Source: Hygrophila difformis
Lineage: Eukaryota > Streptophyta > Magnoliopsida > Lamiales > Acanthaceae
Direction: 5' to 3'
DNA: 64,000 nt
Assembly (NCBI GenBank): GCA_030278955.1
Contig: JAOANR010000011.1
Span: 34,042,403 to 34,106,402 of the forward strand
In this document: positions 52,797-63,544 of the stretch, piece after piece
Numbering within the stretch: the stretch's first letter is position 1
How the letters are laid out: each line of letters opens with the position of its first letter
Translations under genes and position numbers: made by a program
The notes under the pieces: model-generated
Database searches by the model: none
Told to the model about the DNA's origin: nothing
The model's input: the letters and a program-made list of their open reading frames with translations, nothing else

Positions 52797-53038
52797 TGTG
52801 ACAATCGAGTGAAAGTGGAAGGGAAGAGGAACACTGTTCCATTGCTTGAACCAAAAGTTTGTTACAGCAAAAATGGAAAAGGGAGAAAGCCAGATATAAG
52901 AGTGTATCTGGACTGGACAATGAGTAACTGGGCCAAAACAACATAAGGCCCAATAGCACAAGAAATAACTAATAACTAGTATAATCCAATAACAAAGAAT
53001 AGAAAAATGGCCCAATGACCAGAAGCTACTGCCTTTCT

Positions 53039-56000
53039 TCAAGCTCGAGCTGCTGCCACTTCTTCCTTCTTCTTTTCCTTCTTGCCTGCCCCCCCCCCCC
53101 CCCCCCCCCCGCAAGCTGGAGCATTCCACAGCTTCAGCTTGGAGCAAAAGAGATGAAAGTGGCGAGGTGTTAACCCTTTCGTAAAGATGTCTGCAAGTTG
53201 ATGTGTAGTAGGAACGTAAAGGGGATCAATGAGGACTTGCTGGAAGTGATCTCTGACAAAATGGCAACCAACATCCAAGTGATTGGTGCGCTCATGATGA
53301 ATGGCATTTTTCACTAATTGGATAGCTGCCATATTATCACAATGAAGGGGGTAAGGAGTGGGTAAAGGTAGATGCAGTTCTTTAAAGAGGGAGCCAACCC
53401 AAATCAACTCTGCAGCTGTGACTCCAAGGCTTCGATATTCTGCCTCTGTAGAGCTCCTGGAGACAGTGTCTTGCTTTTTAGCCTTCCAGGAGATGAGTGA
53501 ATCTCCAAGAAAGATGCAGAAGCCAGTGAGGGACTTTCTGGTGGTAGGGCAGTTCGCCCAATCAGCATCACAGTAGCCTTTTAATTCAAGAGAAAGACCA
53601 AAGGGGTAATGCAGCCCTATGTGAGGAGTATTCTTAATGTATTGAAGAACCTGAATTACACCATTCCAATGATTCACAGTAGGCTCATGCATATGTTGGC
53701 TTAGTTGCTGCACACTAAAACAGATATCAGGTCTTGAGAATCCCAAGTAGAGAAGCTTCCCAACCATCCTTCGAAATAGCTGAGGTTGATCAAAGAGTGG
53801 ACCAGAGGTATCATATTGATGGTGAGGTAGACAGGGAATATGGACTTTTGAGGTAGCAGGAAGCTCTACTTCAGAGATAATGTCCATAGCATATTTATGT
53901 TGGCTAACAGAGATACCTGATGAACACTGAGTAATTTCAAGACCAAGAAAGTAAGATGCATCACCAAGGTCTTTGATGGTAAATTCCTTGTGTAGACTCT
54001 TCTTAATCTCAGCAATAGCATCTGTATCCTCCCCAGTAATTAGTATATCATCCACATAGACTACTAGGATAATGATCCCAACACAAGTGAATTTGAAAAA
54101 CACACAAGGATCAGAGTAAGTGCAGTGGAAACCTGAGGTGATGAGAAAGGACTTAAGAGCAGTGTACCACTGTCTAGGGGCTTGCTTCAGCCCATATAGG
54201 GATTTCTTCAGTTTACATACCTGTCCTGAGGAGGATGGAAGGCCCTCAGGGCAAGTCATGTAGATCTCTTCATCTAATTTGCCATGCAAGAAGGCATTGT
54301 TGATGTCCATTTGAGAGAGACTCCATCGATGGGATGCAGCAAGAGCAACAATCAACCTTACACTTATGGTTTTGGCAACTGGAGCAAAAATCTCAAAGAA
54401 GTCTTTTCCAAATTTTTGATGAAAGCCCTTAGCCACAAGTCGAGCTTTGTGTTTGTTAACAGAGCCATCAGGGTTACACTTGACTCTAAATACCCATTTA
54501 CAACCTATGGGTTTCTTTCCAGCAGGTAAAGATACAACATCCCAAGTGCCATTCTTCTCTAGTGCAGCAATCTCAGCATTTATGGCCTTATCCCAGTGAG
54601 GGATTCCATGGGCTTGATCATAAGTTGAGGGAACATGATCAGTATCAGCAATGGAAGAGCAAATATAATCATTGTACTTAGCTGGCCTCTTAATATTCCT
54701 CTTTGGTCTGGTAATAGGCACAGGTGCATCAGCAATCTCCCTAGTGCTAGAAAAGGAATCAGATGAAAGAGGATTTTCCATAGGAGATGGAAAACCTGAG
54801 ATTGAGTTGTGTACAGGCAACTCAATAGATTGTAGTGAGTCATGCCTCTCAGTAGGAGAGACAGAAGAAGATTCATTATGGTTGTGTCTCACTGATCTGT
54901 GAGAGATCAGAGGTGAGTGCTGTGAATCATGATGAGCAGTGGGCTCACCATGGGAGTTGGCTTTATGGTGAGTAGCAGTGGGCTGCTCACAGACTTCATG
55001 ATGGTTTGGAGAAGATAAGGTAGGGTAAGGAGAGAGGATAGGGAAGTCAGGGTGTGCTTCAGAAGAAGAGGAGGACGTGCAGGCATCAGAAACAGCAGAG
55101 GTTAGGTTAGGATCAAATGGAAAAATAGTGTCATGAAACACTACATCCCTTGAGACAACCACCTTTTTGCTATCAAGAATTAAAACTTTATACCCTTTCT
55201 TTCCTGAAGCTACCCCAAGAAACACACCCTTTGAACCCTTGGCATCAAGTTTTCCTGAAGGATGAGGTATTTTAACATAGCACAGGCAACCAAAGCAGTG
55301 AAGAGTAGAGATATCAGGTTTTTGTCCAAACAAAACTTCACAGGGGGATTTCCACTCAAGGACAGAGGTAGGGAGCCTATTAATGAGATGAGCTGCTAAA
55401 AGCATAGCATCTCCCCAATAGGTTTTTGGAACAAAGGAAGTAAGGAGGAGATTTCTGGCTACTTGGATTAGATGCCTGTGTTTCCTCTCCACTCTACCAT
55501 TTTGCTGTGGTGTGTAAATGCATGAGGTTTGGTGAACAATCCCAAGTGAAGAGAAAAGACTCAAACATGATTTATTACAAAATTCACTCCCATTGTCAGT
55601 TCTAACAGTCTTAACCACCTTGTTGAAATGAGTTTTAACATAAGTGAAGAAGGTGGATAATAATGTAGGAGTAGCAGATTTATGATGCAACAAGTACAAC
55701 CAAGTTGCTCTAGAGCAATCATCAACAATGGTTAAAATATACTTGTAATTTGATCTATCTTCAATGGAGAAGGGACCCCAGAGATCACAATGTATTAAAT
55801 CAAAACATGAGGAAGCATGAGATTCACTGGATGAAAAAGACAATCTATGCAGTTTTGAAGTTGAACAGACATCACAAGGAGATTTATTTTTGTCCTCAGA
55901 ATTGAAACCTAATTTTGACATAACCAAAGGGGAGGGATGTCCAAGAATATTGTGCCAAAGTTCAAAATTGCTAGACTTAGCAACAGTGGCAAAAGTAGGA

Positions 56001-57547
56001 AAACAATAGGAAGCAATGTTTTTATCATAGCAAAAGGAATAGAGATTGTGGAGGAGAGTACCCTTGAGCAGGATCTTCTTAGATCTCAGGTCCTGCAAAA
56101 GGCATGAGGTTGGATCAAAAATAGCCAAACACTGTAATTCTCTAGTGAGTTGACTAATAGACAAAAGGTTAAGGATCAATCCAGGAACAAATAATACATT
56201 TGGAACAATTAGATCTCTTAGCAGTCTAACTGAACCAATATGTGTTGGAGTTTTGATAGTGCCATCTGGCAGAAATATAGCTTTGTTATGTCTAAAAGGC
56301 TGACGGTCAATCAAGTAGGTAATGTCAGCACAAAGATGACTGCTAGCACCTGAGTCTAATAGCCAAGAACCTCTGAGAAAGTTAGAGTCAGAAGTACTAC
56401 CTGCTAGCTCAAATATCTCTCTGTCGAAGACTCCTCCAGCAAAGTCCATTGGTGTTGGAAGGTTGACAGATTGATTCTTAGCCATTTCATCCAATTTAGC
56501 TTCAATTTTGGAGAGTATCCTGACTTCCATATCTTCACCATTGACACCTTTTGAAGCTCCTGTAACCACAGCTCCAGCCACACCCTTGTTCTTCCTTTTC
56601 TCTGCCAAGGTCTTATACCAATCTGGTATTACCCCTGAAACCATAAAGCAGTTGGCCCTACTGTGACCGCTCTTCTTGCAATGATCACAATAGGCATTTT
56701 TGTTTGCCAACTGATAACACTTTTCTCTTGTATGACCTGTTTTCTTGCAGTAGGAGCAAATAACACCATTCCCTCGTCCTACACTCTTTTCACCAGTCCC
56801 TTTGTCACCAGCAGCAAGGGCAAAGGTGGATGAGTGTGAGCTATCTCCTCCATTGTTCCCTTTCTGCTCAATGCCACACAGCATCCCATGAGCACGACTA
56901 ACATGAGGCAGTGGATCCATCAAGAGGATCTGATTACTAACATGCTCAAAGTCAGAATTGACTCCCATTAGAAACTGCACCAATAACTCATACTCTTCAG
57001 AATCCTTAAGAGCCTTGAATGTTTCTGAGCTACAGCTTTTAGGGAAAGGTTTCAAAGCTTTTAGAGCATGCCACTGAGATTTGAGATCATTATAATAGCT
57101 AGTGATGGATCGATTCCCTTGGGTGAGATTAACTAATTTTCTTTGAAGCATAATAACCTGAGGTCCATTTGTTTGGCCATAGCAGTTCTCAAGTTCGGTC
57201 CACAGATCATAAGATGTTTCAGCATATAGATATTGACAAGTGATATCATGAGTTAGGGAATTTTGTAGCCAAGTCAGAACCATACAATCTACTTGAATCC
57301 ATTCTTCTCTCAAAGGATCACCAATTGGAGGACAAGGAAGAGTACCTTCGATGAATTTAATTTTTGCTTTTATCCGAAGTGTGTTACGAACAGCAATTCG
57401 CCATGAGTTCCAGTTAGTACCATCAAATAGCACTGGAGCAAGCTTTAGATGAGGTTGATCGGCAACAGACAAATTCAGCTCCACAGGGCGCGGAGCAGCT
57501 GGTGGTGCCGGAGGGGTTTCTGTGGTGTCTGCGGAATCAGTAGACAT
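53039..57547 (-). CDS. Intact gag-pol polyprotein of copia-3 (1502 aa)
   Basis: Starts at 57547, 83 bases after the primer binding site. Gag with FDGTNWNSWRIAVRNTLRIK; two CCHC knuckles (C264-C277 and C287-C300), unlike the single one in copia-1 and copia-2; protease WLLDSGASSHLC (D398); integrase zinc site and DLWGP, IVDDCSRATWLYL, VRTDNGSEF, YTPQQNGRVERKHR; a long Ser/His/Pro-rich linker; reverse transcriptase MDINNAFLHGKLDEE, LYGLKQAPRQWY, VVYVDDILI (about 1160); RNase H GYCDADWANCPTTRKSLTGF. The last residues (GGGGGGG, then KKEKKKEE) come from the C-run and LTR, so the native C-terminus may differ. No stops or frameshifts otherwise. Confidence 0.95.
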   Translation of the reverse strand: MSTDSADTTETPPAPPAAPRPVELNLSVADQPHLKLAPVLFDGTNWNSWRIAVRNTLRIKAKIKFIEGTLPCPPIGDPLREEWIQVDCMVLTWLQNSLTHDITCQYLYAETSYDLWTELENCYGQTNGPQVIMLQRKLVNLTQGNRSITSYYNDLKSQWHALKALKPFPKSCSSETFKALKDSEEYELLVQFLMGVNSDFEHVSNQILLMDPLPHVSRAHGMLCGIEQKGNNGGDSSHSSTFALAAGDKGTGEKSVGRGNGVICSYCKKTGHTREKCYQLANKNAYCDHCKKSGHSRANCFMVSGVIPDWYKTLAEKRKNKGVAGAVVTGASKGVNGEDMEVRILSKIEAKLDEMAKNQSVNLPTPMDFAGGVFDREIFELAGSTSDSNFLRGSWLLDSGASSHLCADITYLIDRQPFRHNKAIFLPDGTIKTPTHIGSVRLLRDLIVPNVLFVPGLILNLLSISQLTRELQCLAIFDPTSCLLQDLRSKKILLKGTLLHNLYSFCYDKNIASYCFPTFATVAKSSNFELWHNILGHPSPLVMSKLGFNSEDKNKSPCDVCSTSKLHRLSFSSSESHASSCFDLIHCDLWGPFSIEDRSNYKYILTIVDDCSRATWLYLLHHKSATPTLLSTFFTYVKTHFNKVVKTVRTDNGSEFCNKSCLSLFSSLGIVHQTSCIYTPQQNGRVERKHRHLIQVARNLLLTSFVPKTYWGDAMLLAAHLINRLPTSVLEWKSPCEVLFGQKPDISTLHCFGCLCYVKIPHPSGKLDAKGSKGVFLGVASGKKGYKVLILDSKKVVVSRDVVFHDTIFPFDPNLTSAVSDACTSSSSSEAHPDFPILSPYPTLSSPNHHEVCEQPTATHHKANSHGEPTAHHDSQHSPLISHRSVRHNHNESSSVSPTERHDSLQSIELPVHNSISGFPSPMENPLSSDSFSSTREIADAPVPITRPKRNIKRPAKYNDYICSSIADTDHVPSTYDQAHGIPHWDKAINAEIAALEKNGTWDVVSLPAGKKPIGCKWVFRVKCNPDGSVNKHKARLVAKGFHQKFGKDFFEIFAPVAKTISVRLIVALAASHRWSLSQMDINNAFLHGKLDEEIYMTCPEGLPSSSGQVCKLKKSLYGLKQAPRQWYTALKSFLITSGFHCTYSDPCVFFKFTCVGIIILVVYVDDILITGEDTDAIAEIKKSLHKEFTIKDLGDASYFLGLEITQCSSGISVSQHKYAMDIISEVELPATSKVHIPCLPHHQYDTSGPLFDQPQLFRRMVGKLLYLGFSRPDICFSVQQLSQHMHEPTVNHWNGVIQVLQYIKNTPHIGLHYPFGLSLELKGYCDADWANCPTTRKSLTGFCIFLGDSLISWKAKKQDTVSRSSTEAEYRSLGVTAAELIWVGSLFKELHLPLPTPYPLHCDNMAAIQLVKNAIHHERTNHLDVGCHFVRDHFQQVLIDPLYVPTTHQLADIFTKGLTPRHFHLFCSKLKLWNAPACGGGGGGGAGKKEKKKEEVAAARA
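53089..53110. repeat. Run of 22 C at the copia-3 polypurine tract
   Basis: On the minus strand it reads as 22 G where a polypurine tract is expected, just before the 3' LTR, and is translated as Gly within the polyprotein C-terminus. The right LTR has AGCTCTCATACTC in the corresponding place. Replication slippage or a sequencing/assembly artefact are both possible. Confidence 0.85.
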
Positions 57548-58622
57548 CTCAATAAAGGTAGATGAGCTGAATCGAACAGAATTCAGCTCAGATTTAGTGC
57601 GGAAGACGAGAAATTAGGAGCGAAACCGGTCTGATACCATGTGACAATCGAGTGAAAGTGGAAGGGAAGAGGAACACTGTTCCATTGCTTGAACCAAAAG
57701 TTTGTTACAGCAAAAATGGAAAAGGGAGAAAACCAGATATAAGAGTGTATCTGGACTGGACAATGAGTAACTGGGCCAAAACAACATAAGGCCCAATAGC
57801 ACAAGAAATAACTAATAACTAGTATAATCCAATAACAAAGAATAGAAAAATGGCCCAATGACCAGAAGCTACTGCCTTTCTTCAAGCTCGAGCTGCTGCC
57901 ACTTCTTCCTTCTTCTTTTCCTTCTTGCCTGAGCTCTCATACTCAATAGTTTGTGTTGCTGAAAATTTGATTAACTGTTTTGGGCTTTAATTCAAATAAG
58001 CTTATATAGCCAGAAATGTTCAAGTATTAATTCAAAAAGGTTGAAATCCCGGTACTGAAATATATGAAGCCGAATGATTTTATGGGGTACAAATTAAGTA
58101 GACAGAAAGGTGCTATCTTCTACACCATGATATTTAACTATTGTAGTTTATCTATTATCTCCAGAAAATTTCTCCTTGCATGTGGTAAAACTGTGTACAC
58201 ACAATCAGGATTTACAATTTTAGGATAAAGAACCCTACGCATCATTTTTTAAGAGGTTTGTGAATTTGGAAATCAGTATGATCCCCAAATTGTTTTTTTG
58301 GTTAATGCTTTGATTCCAAAAGTTTGAGCATCAGGTTAAAAATGAGAAGTAAATGCTTGGGGCATTCCCACGTCCATACTTATACCAAACTCCTCTTTGC
58401 TGTATTGTTACATACATGTGATACCTTAGGGGTCTCTTGTGTAGATCACATTATTCTGTTGTTAACTTTTCTCTGGTTATATCAAAGAAACTGGTATAAG
58501 ACATTATTCACAGATGTGAAAAGGGTGTAAATTTTTACAACAGAAGAATTTCAATTCCTGTTTATTTCGCTATTTATTGAATAATCTCTTACAAGAATAT
58601 CAATTCTTTTATGGTCCTGCAG

Positions 58623-60440
58623 ACATATTTGAAGTTTGAATATTCGTATGGAGATCCAGCTCGTATATAGATCTTGTATGAGTGTGCTATAGCGGATTTT
58701 CCAGTATCTGCTGATCTTTGGACCGAGTATACACAATATCTTGATAAAACTTTCAAGGTTCTTGCAGTCATGTTTCTATATATCTTGTTCGTATTATATT
58801 TAGATTGTTGTAATGACATAAGACCTCGAAAATTGGAAGGAATGCTTATTATAGGGCCACGAGAAATTGTCCCTGGATAGGAGAATTGTGGGTTCATTAT
58901 TACTTACTCGTACTGGAGTGCAGGTATGGTTCTAAGGAAGAATTATCAACTGTATGTTTCAATTACAAAACTTGTTTAATATGCTCAGTTGCATGAGCTT
59001 TTTGATTGGTAATTCAACCCCGTTTGTTTCAATAATTACTAAACATTAATTCCAACTGCAAGTGAAGTTTGGGTTATGACTATTGGATGTAATATAATCC
59101 TGTTCTAATGGAACAAGTTGTAATTGCCAATTTTTGAAATGATTATGACAACAAGTCAAGAACCTTGGTTCTTGTATACTTTTGTTCTTTATGGTCCTTG
59201 TACTGCCTCTACCATGGTATTCCTCACATTAGATTGTTTTAGGTGTTTGAGAGAGCATTGCAGTGCACTTTTTCAAGCTATGATGAGGTAACAGAATACC
59301 TCTGCACGTGCTATTATTTTGATAAAATGTTCAATTTAAAGTCAACTACTTACTGTTACTTGTGTGATATATTATTTAAATATTTATTTTGCATTTTCTG
59401 TATTTTATTTTATTAGTTTAAGAGTTCTTCAAATGTATAAGAATGAATATGTATCAGTCAGTATGCAGGCATATTTAAGGGCTGATTCTACTCTTTAAAT
59501 GAGGAAAATTGTTGAATGAGACACAACATGATCTTAAAGGCATTAGAAGTGAGTAACCTAAAATGTGAAAGTTATATATGTCTATTGTTTTTGTTATCTG
59601 TGGCTCTTGAAAGTTGCGGCTGTAGTTTGTGCAGGAAAATAATGGAGTAGAATGCTGATAGGCTTTTGGTTTCTTGGCTACGCATTTGATTTTATGAGAA
59701 AAATGCATATTGTTTGATAAGTTTTTGTTCCAAACAAAGTTAGAACTTGTTTTGCTAAATATTTTCCTCACAAAACTTTCATTTGCTTTTCCGTTTCAGT
59801 ACCTAAATATATTCCACACGAAGGTTGATGGACTGAAGCGGAAAATGTGCCTCCAAACAAGCTGAAGATGGCATGGATTATGCTGTTATAAGAGTATATT
59901 TTAGGTTTTATAGTTACACCTTCACGAACTTCATATGCATTGGCATAGCAATTTTTAATCACGCTAGCGTTTATAATCATGATATTTTCAATGAATTTGA
60001 GGACTTTGATCAAACATTAAGTTATTTCATAAGCCTTAACCTTTACATGATGCTATACTTGGTGTGTGGATTGTCATTTAGCCTATAAACTGGAACACAT
60101 TTGCCCCTGAACCTTGGAAGTGGATCATCCTCTTTCTTACAGTAGCATTTAATTTGCTAAAGCTGATATATAACATATGTATAAATAAATTAGACTTTAT
60201 TCAGTGTAAAGTTATCGGTAGGAGAAATCTAAAATACTTGGGATCGGGGGCATACGCCTTTCTTTCAGGCTGAAACCTTATATGTATACATAGCTTACTG
60301 TGATAGCAAATGCTATGGGATATAGATCTGGAATGTTTGTTCTTTTGGTTGCAGCATGCATCAGATTACTTTTCTATGTACATCAATGACACATATGGCT
60401 TGCTTCGCATATACAGTTATTGCCGTTTCTTCCTCAAGGA
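58623..60440 (+). pseudogene. SART3-like gene fragments captured in the Helitron
   Basis: Successive exon-like pieces with splice sites: 58623-58757 (YGDPARI, ILYECAIADFPVSADLWTEY), about 58838-58923 (TRNCPWIGELWVHYYLLVLE), 59243-59287 (VFERALQCTFSSYDE), 59800-59848 (YLNIFHTKVDGLKR) and 60355-60430 (HASDYFSMYINDTYGLLRIY). These match the HAT-repeat region of plant SART3/Prp24-type splicing-recycling proteins. The first exon has an in-frame TAG (after GDPARI) and no start or end of the gene is present. Introns are kept, so capture was at DNA level. Confidence 0.75.
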
Positions 60441-60954
60441 AGACTTGTGACACCGGACGTCTGGATGGGTAATTTGCTTTATTGCTCTGATTTTAGCTTA
60501 TTTGCTTTTTAATTTCTTAATCTGATGGGTAATTTGCTTTATTGCTCCGATTTTTAGTTTATTTGCTTTTTTTAATTTCTTATTCTAAATTTCGGTTGGC
60601 GGAAAGATGATTGAATCCAGGGGTATTGGGTTTAGAGATTTGATTTTGGCGTTTATAGAAGTAAATTAGCTTTTGGTGTTAGTTTCCTGATTTGTGTTTA
60701 TTGTCGTGTTATACTCATTAGGTTTTTGTTGTTTTCTGATGGAATCCGATTTCTTATTGTAGTTTTGCTGCGATTTTTGTGGTTTGATATTTGTGTGAGA
60801 AGTTATTGTTGAAGGAACCTTGGTATTCAATTGGAGTTGAGCTTGTCTCTTTTGTCAAGGTTGGTTTTTGAATTATCCATCATCGTGGCACATATCATTT
60901 TTTTAGTAGATCGGTTGTGGGTTTGGCAATTAAACTTGCTGGTTCTTGTAATAG

Positions 60955-61074
60955 GATAAGGAATCATGGGACATGAACACTGAAGAAAAGATTGAGGCAG
61001 CGGGTAAGAAAAAGGATGAAAGAAATGCACTTTTCAAGGCAGGCAAGTATAAGAGCCTCCAAGAGATACGAGAA
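60955..61074 (+). pseudogene. FKBP62/ROF1-like exon fragment
   Basis: After an acceptor (TTGTAATAG) an exon reads DKESWDMNTEEKIEAAGKKK and DERNALFKAGKYK, the start of the TPR region in plant large FKBP peptidyl-prolyl isomerases. A 2-bp loss near 61053 (expected AGAGCC where AGCC is present) breaks the frame before the RYE motif. Only this exon was found. Confidence 0.75.
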
Positions 61075-61168
61075 TGTGTGCTTGTTTTCATATTTGTTTC
61101 TATGAATGGAGGATGCTTATGCTTTTCATTGGAACTCTCTCCTGTTGAAAATAATGCCTATTTTGCAG

Positions 61169-61490
61169 ATTTGAAGAAGAAGTACATGATAGGTGGCAAA
61201 TTTGTATAAGTCGAAGTGAAGGACAGTTTCAGCAGGTTTGAAATAAGTGATGTTTTACTTCAAAAAATAAATTGGTATGTATCTCTCATTGTAAAGAAAC
61301 TACAGATAAATGATGAGGTTTTTGGTTGAATCAGGTGAGCTTTGTCAATGGAATTCTAACAGTGAAGTGTGGGACTCATGTTGATTATGTTACTGACAGG
61401 ATAACAAGCCATCTGATCAACGCCATAAAAAACAAGAACAAAAAGAACAAGAAATTTGACCTTCATCCCCACACAGTAAAGAACCATCTT
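61169..61490 (+). pseudogene. DNA topoisomerase II-like fragment (two exons)
   Basis: Exon 61169-61235 reads DRWQICISRSEGQFQQ. After an intron (61236-61334, GT...AG) exon 61335 to about 61490 reads VSFVNGILTVKCGTHVDYVT and HPHTVKNHL. This is the conserved GHKL/transducer region of eukaryotic TOP2, where the family has KGGTHVDYV; here one Gly is Cys. The joined frame is open across the intron but ends at a TGA at 61512-61514. It lies directly after the FKBP fragment. Confidence 0.8.
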
Positions 61491-61789
61491 TCTATTTGTG
61501 GTGTGATTTCATGATTTCTTTTTGGTGTCAATCAATATCGAAGATTGAAGATTCCACAATCTGACCCTGCCAAGAATATGTGTCACGATTCAGTAATTGA
61601 TTAAACTGTTGTCACTTGGTAATTTCCTTTTAGAAATATGAGCTCTGAATTCTGTAATGTTATCTTCAGTATATGCGTGGGTGTTGTCTATTGACCGAGC
61701 CAATGCAAAGCGAGCAGTCTGATATTGTGTTATGTAATTTATCAACAAATTATGAGTACGACTGATCTTCTGAACCCTAAATCATACAC

Positions 61790-61925
61790 AGATGGGATCA
61801 ATATTGCTTTGAATGGTGATGAGATCAATATTGCTTTGAAACTCTCATTTCCCCTATTCTGTTTTGAGTGGTGATGAGATCAATATTGCTTTGAAACTCT
61901 CATTTCCCCTATTCTGTTTACGTTT
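61790..61925 (+). repeat. Short tandem duplication in the Helitron
   Basis: GATGAGATCAATATTGCTTTG plus the following CTCATTTCCCCTATTCTGTTT occurs twice about 55 bp apart, with a partial third copy (GATGGGATCAATATTGC) in front. Confidence 0.85.
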
Positions 61926-62966
61926 CCATTCTTGCTTTGGAAGTCTCATTTTCCTATATTGTATTTTCTTTCCATCTTTAGCAAATGCATGATCTGACAG
62001 GATCAATTTTTTGTTCTTTCTTTATTCCCCTTAATGTGGAAAGCACACATTGTTTTTTTAGATATTATCTTCTGAAACTGTTGTATTAAGTCCTATGTTT
62101 GACATACAGGCTAATTTGAGGGTTTAACAGGTATGATATTGTTGAAAGGAAGCATTCTATGTGGACAGATGCCTCAGAAGTCAGAACCATACCGGGAAAC
62201 TATTCGAGCTTTCTTGGTTTATTTTCAGGATCAGGTCCATTAGTTTATCCTGTGCTTTGTTGTTCGATTCTTAGTGTACTTTGGTGTAGCCTTGCTGGTG
62301 TGTTGCTCATTATGGAATGTGCAATTGCAGATTCTCCGGAGGTCAGACGAATTATTCTGTTTTAGTAATGGAAGGTACATGATTTGTTTATTGCTATAGG
62401 TTATTCCAGTATTTAAGTGAAATTCTGATGGAGTTTAGAATCTTTTACTGCTCTGGTAGCCTAATCATAGTTTTATTTTTTGTTTATTAGTCACACAAGA
62501 ACGTAAATACACCAGTGACTTACGGGGACCTGATTCTGCGCTCTGTTAGTGAAAAATCACCAATTTTGCATATAACATACATGCATAAATTACATTTCTG
62601 ATAAGAAACACAACTAGCCTTTAAATTAAGTTCAAGGATAGCCCCTGGGATCTTAAATTTGACAAAGGAGCACAAAATATGTGCCATTTTATTTGGTTTG
62701 TGTAATATAAAATTCTTTGAACACTGACGTATGACACTGTCCTTACTATTCAAATTGATTTGCTACTTATTTTCTGTTTGATACATCCTATGCTACTTCT
62801 TGACTCATCCGGTTTGATGCCTATCATCCACATTACACCATTTCAACATTTATCTTTTCTTTGTTTTTCCTTTGCTCTTCCACATACCCTCGCCTACAAT
62901 TATTTTTTCTTTCTTTATGGGCAGTTGTAGACACTAAATATGTTGTGCATTGCACAGCTTGGACAA
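61926..62966. other. Helitron 3' interior, no gene assigned
   Basis: A short stretch at about 62150-62345 (WTDASEVRTIPGNYSSF and MECAIADSPE) looks exon-like. MECAIADSP resembles the SART3-like YECAIADFP at 58675, so it may be part of a second related fragment; too short to be sure. Confidence 0.4.
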
Positions 62967-62970
62967 CTAG

Positions 62971-63250
62971 TATATATATATATGTATGTATGTATATGTA
63001 TGCGCAACCATGTTTATGTTATTTGTCTTTTCGTGAATCAAGTAATTTCTTAAGTTTTTTTAGATCCAAAAGTAAATTCAAAATATGGGTGGATTTAAGT
63101 AGAAGTGACTTTTTATATTTATGACTCAAACATGAGACTTTTTATATGGTACCACAAAGAAAATAAAAATAAAAATGTTAATATCAATAGTTGTGGTTTA
63201 ATTTCAACTATAGTTATAGTAAGTTTTTCGATAGACGAGGGATATATACA
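62971..63250 (+). other. LTP-B 3' flank resuming after the Helitron
   Basis: ATGTATGCGCAACCATGTTT and TTTTCGTGAATCAAGTA match 27845-27920. Then GATCCAAAAGTA and ATTTAAGTAGAAG...CTCAAACATGAGAC match 27948-27965 joined to 43755-43820, with no MITE or copia-2 in between. Confidence 0.85.
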
Positions 63251-63544
63251 ACCATAGAAAGATTGGAGCACCCAATTGGTACTCAAATGTCCTATATACC
63301 CTTACTAAGTAATAAACGATGTGGTTCCTGGGAAAGCACACACTGGACTTAATCTAGTCCATTGGATCAAATTCAAAATCAATGGTTTATAGGCTAAATG
63401 GGGATTGTTTGGTAATTTCACATTTAAATTAAATTTAAATATGTGTGTCAGAATTTAATTAATTAATTTATTCAGAATATCAAGAATCTTCTTTCTCTCT
63501 CTTTCATATTCCCTAGGATAATAAATATCTAATACTCCATATGA
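63251..63544. other. No gene recognised
   Basis: AT-rich. Contains a TCTTTCTCTCTCTTTC tract near 63490. Possibly the start of a transposon that contains the minisatellite to its right. Confidence 0.4.

Larger units (their letters stand above)
52797..57948 (-). mobile_element. copia-3: young Ty1/copia retrotransposon inside the Helitron
   Basis: LTRs TGTGACAATCG...CTTGCCTG at 52797-53088 and 57640-57931 (plus about 17 more outer bases), with one substitution in about 290 bp. Primer binding site TGGTATCAGA at 57639-57630 on the minus strand. A 7-base match GTTTGTG lies on both sides (52792-52798 and 57949-57955) and gives the candidate TSD GTTTG. The inner end of the left LTR is replaced by a run of 22 C (53089-53110), so the exact LTR start is uncertain. 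One uninterrupted polyprotein frame. Confidence 0.88.
52117..62970 (+). mobile_element. Large non-autonomous Helitron carrying gene fragments
   Basis: 5' end TCTCTATATATTATAAGAGG after A (52116). 3' end: a 7-bp stem with one G-T pair (62942-62948 with 62952-62958), then 8 bases, then CTAG (62967-62970) followed by T. The LTP-A flank at 27835-27865 is the matching empty site, so insertion was between A and T as expected for Helitrons. About 5.7 kb once copia-3 is removed. It contains exon pieces of SART3-, FKBP62/ROF1- and TOP2-like genes, all on the plus strand like the Helitron. No Rep/helicase coding was seen. Confidence 0.88.
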
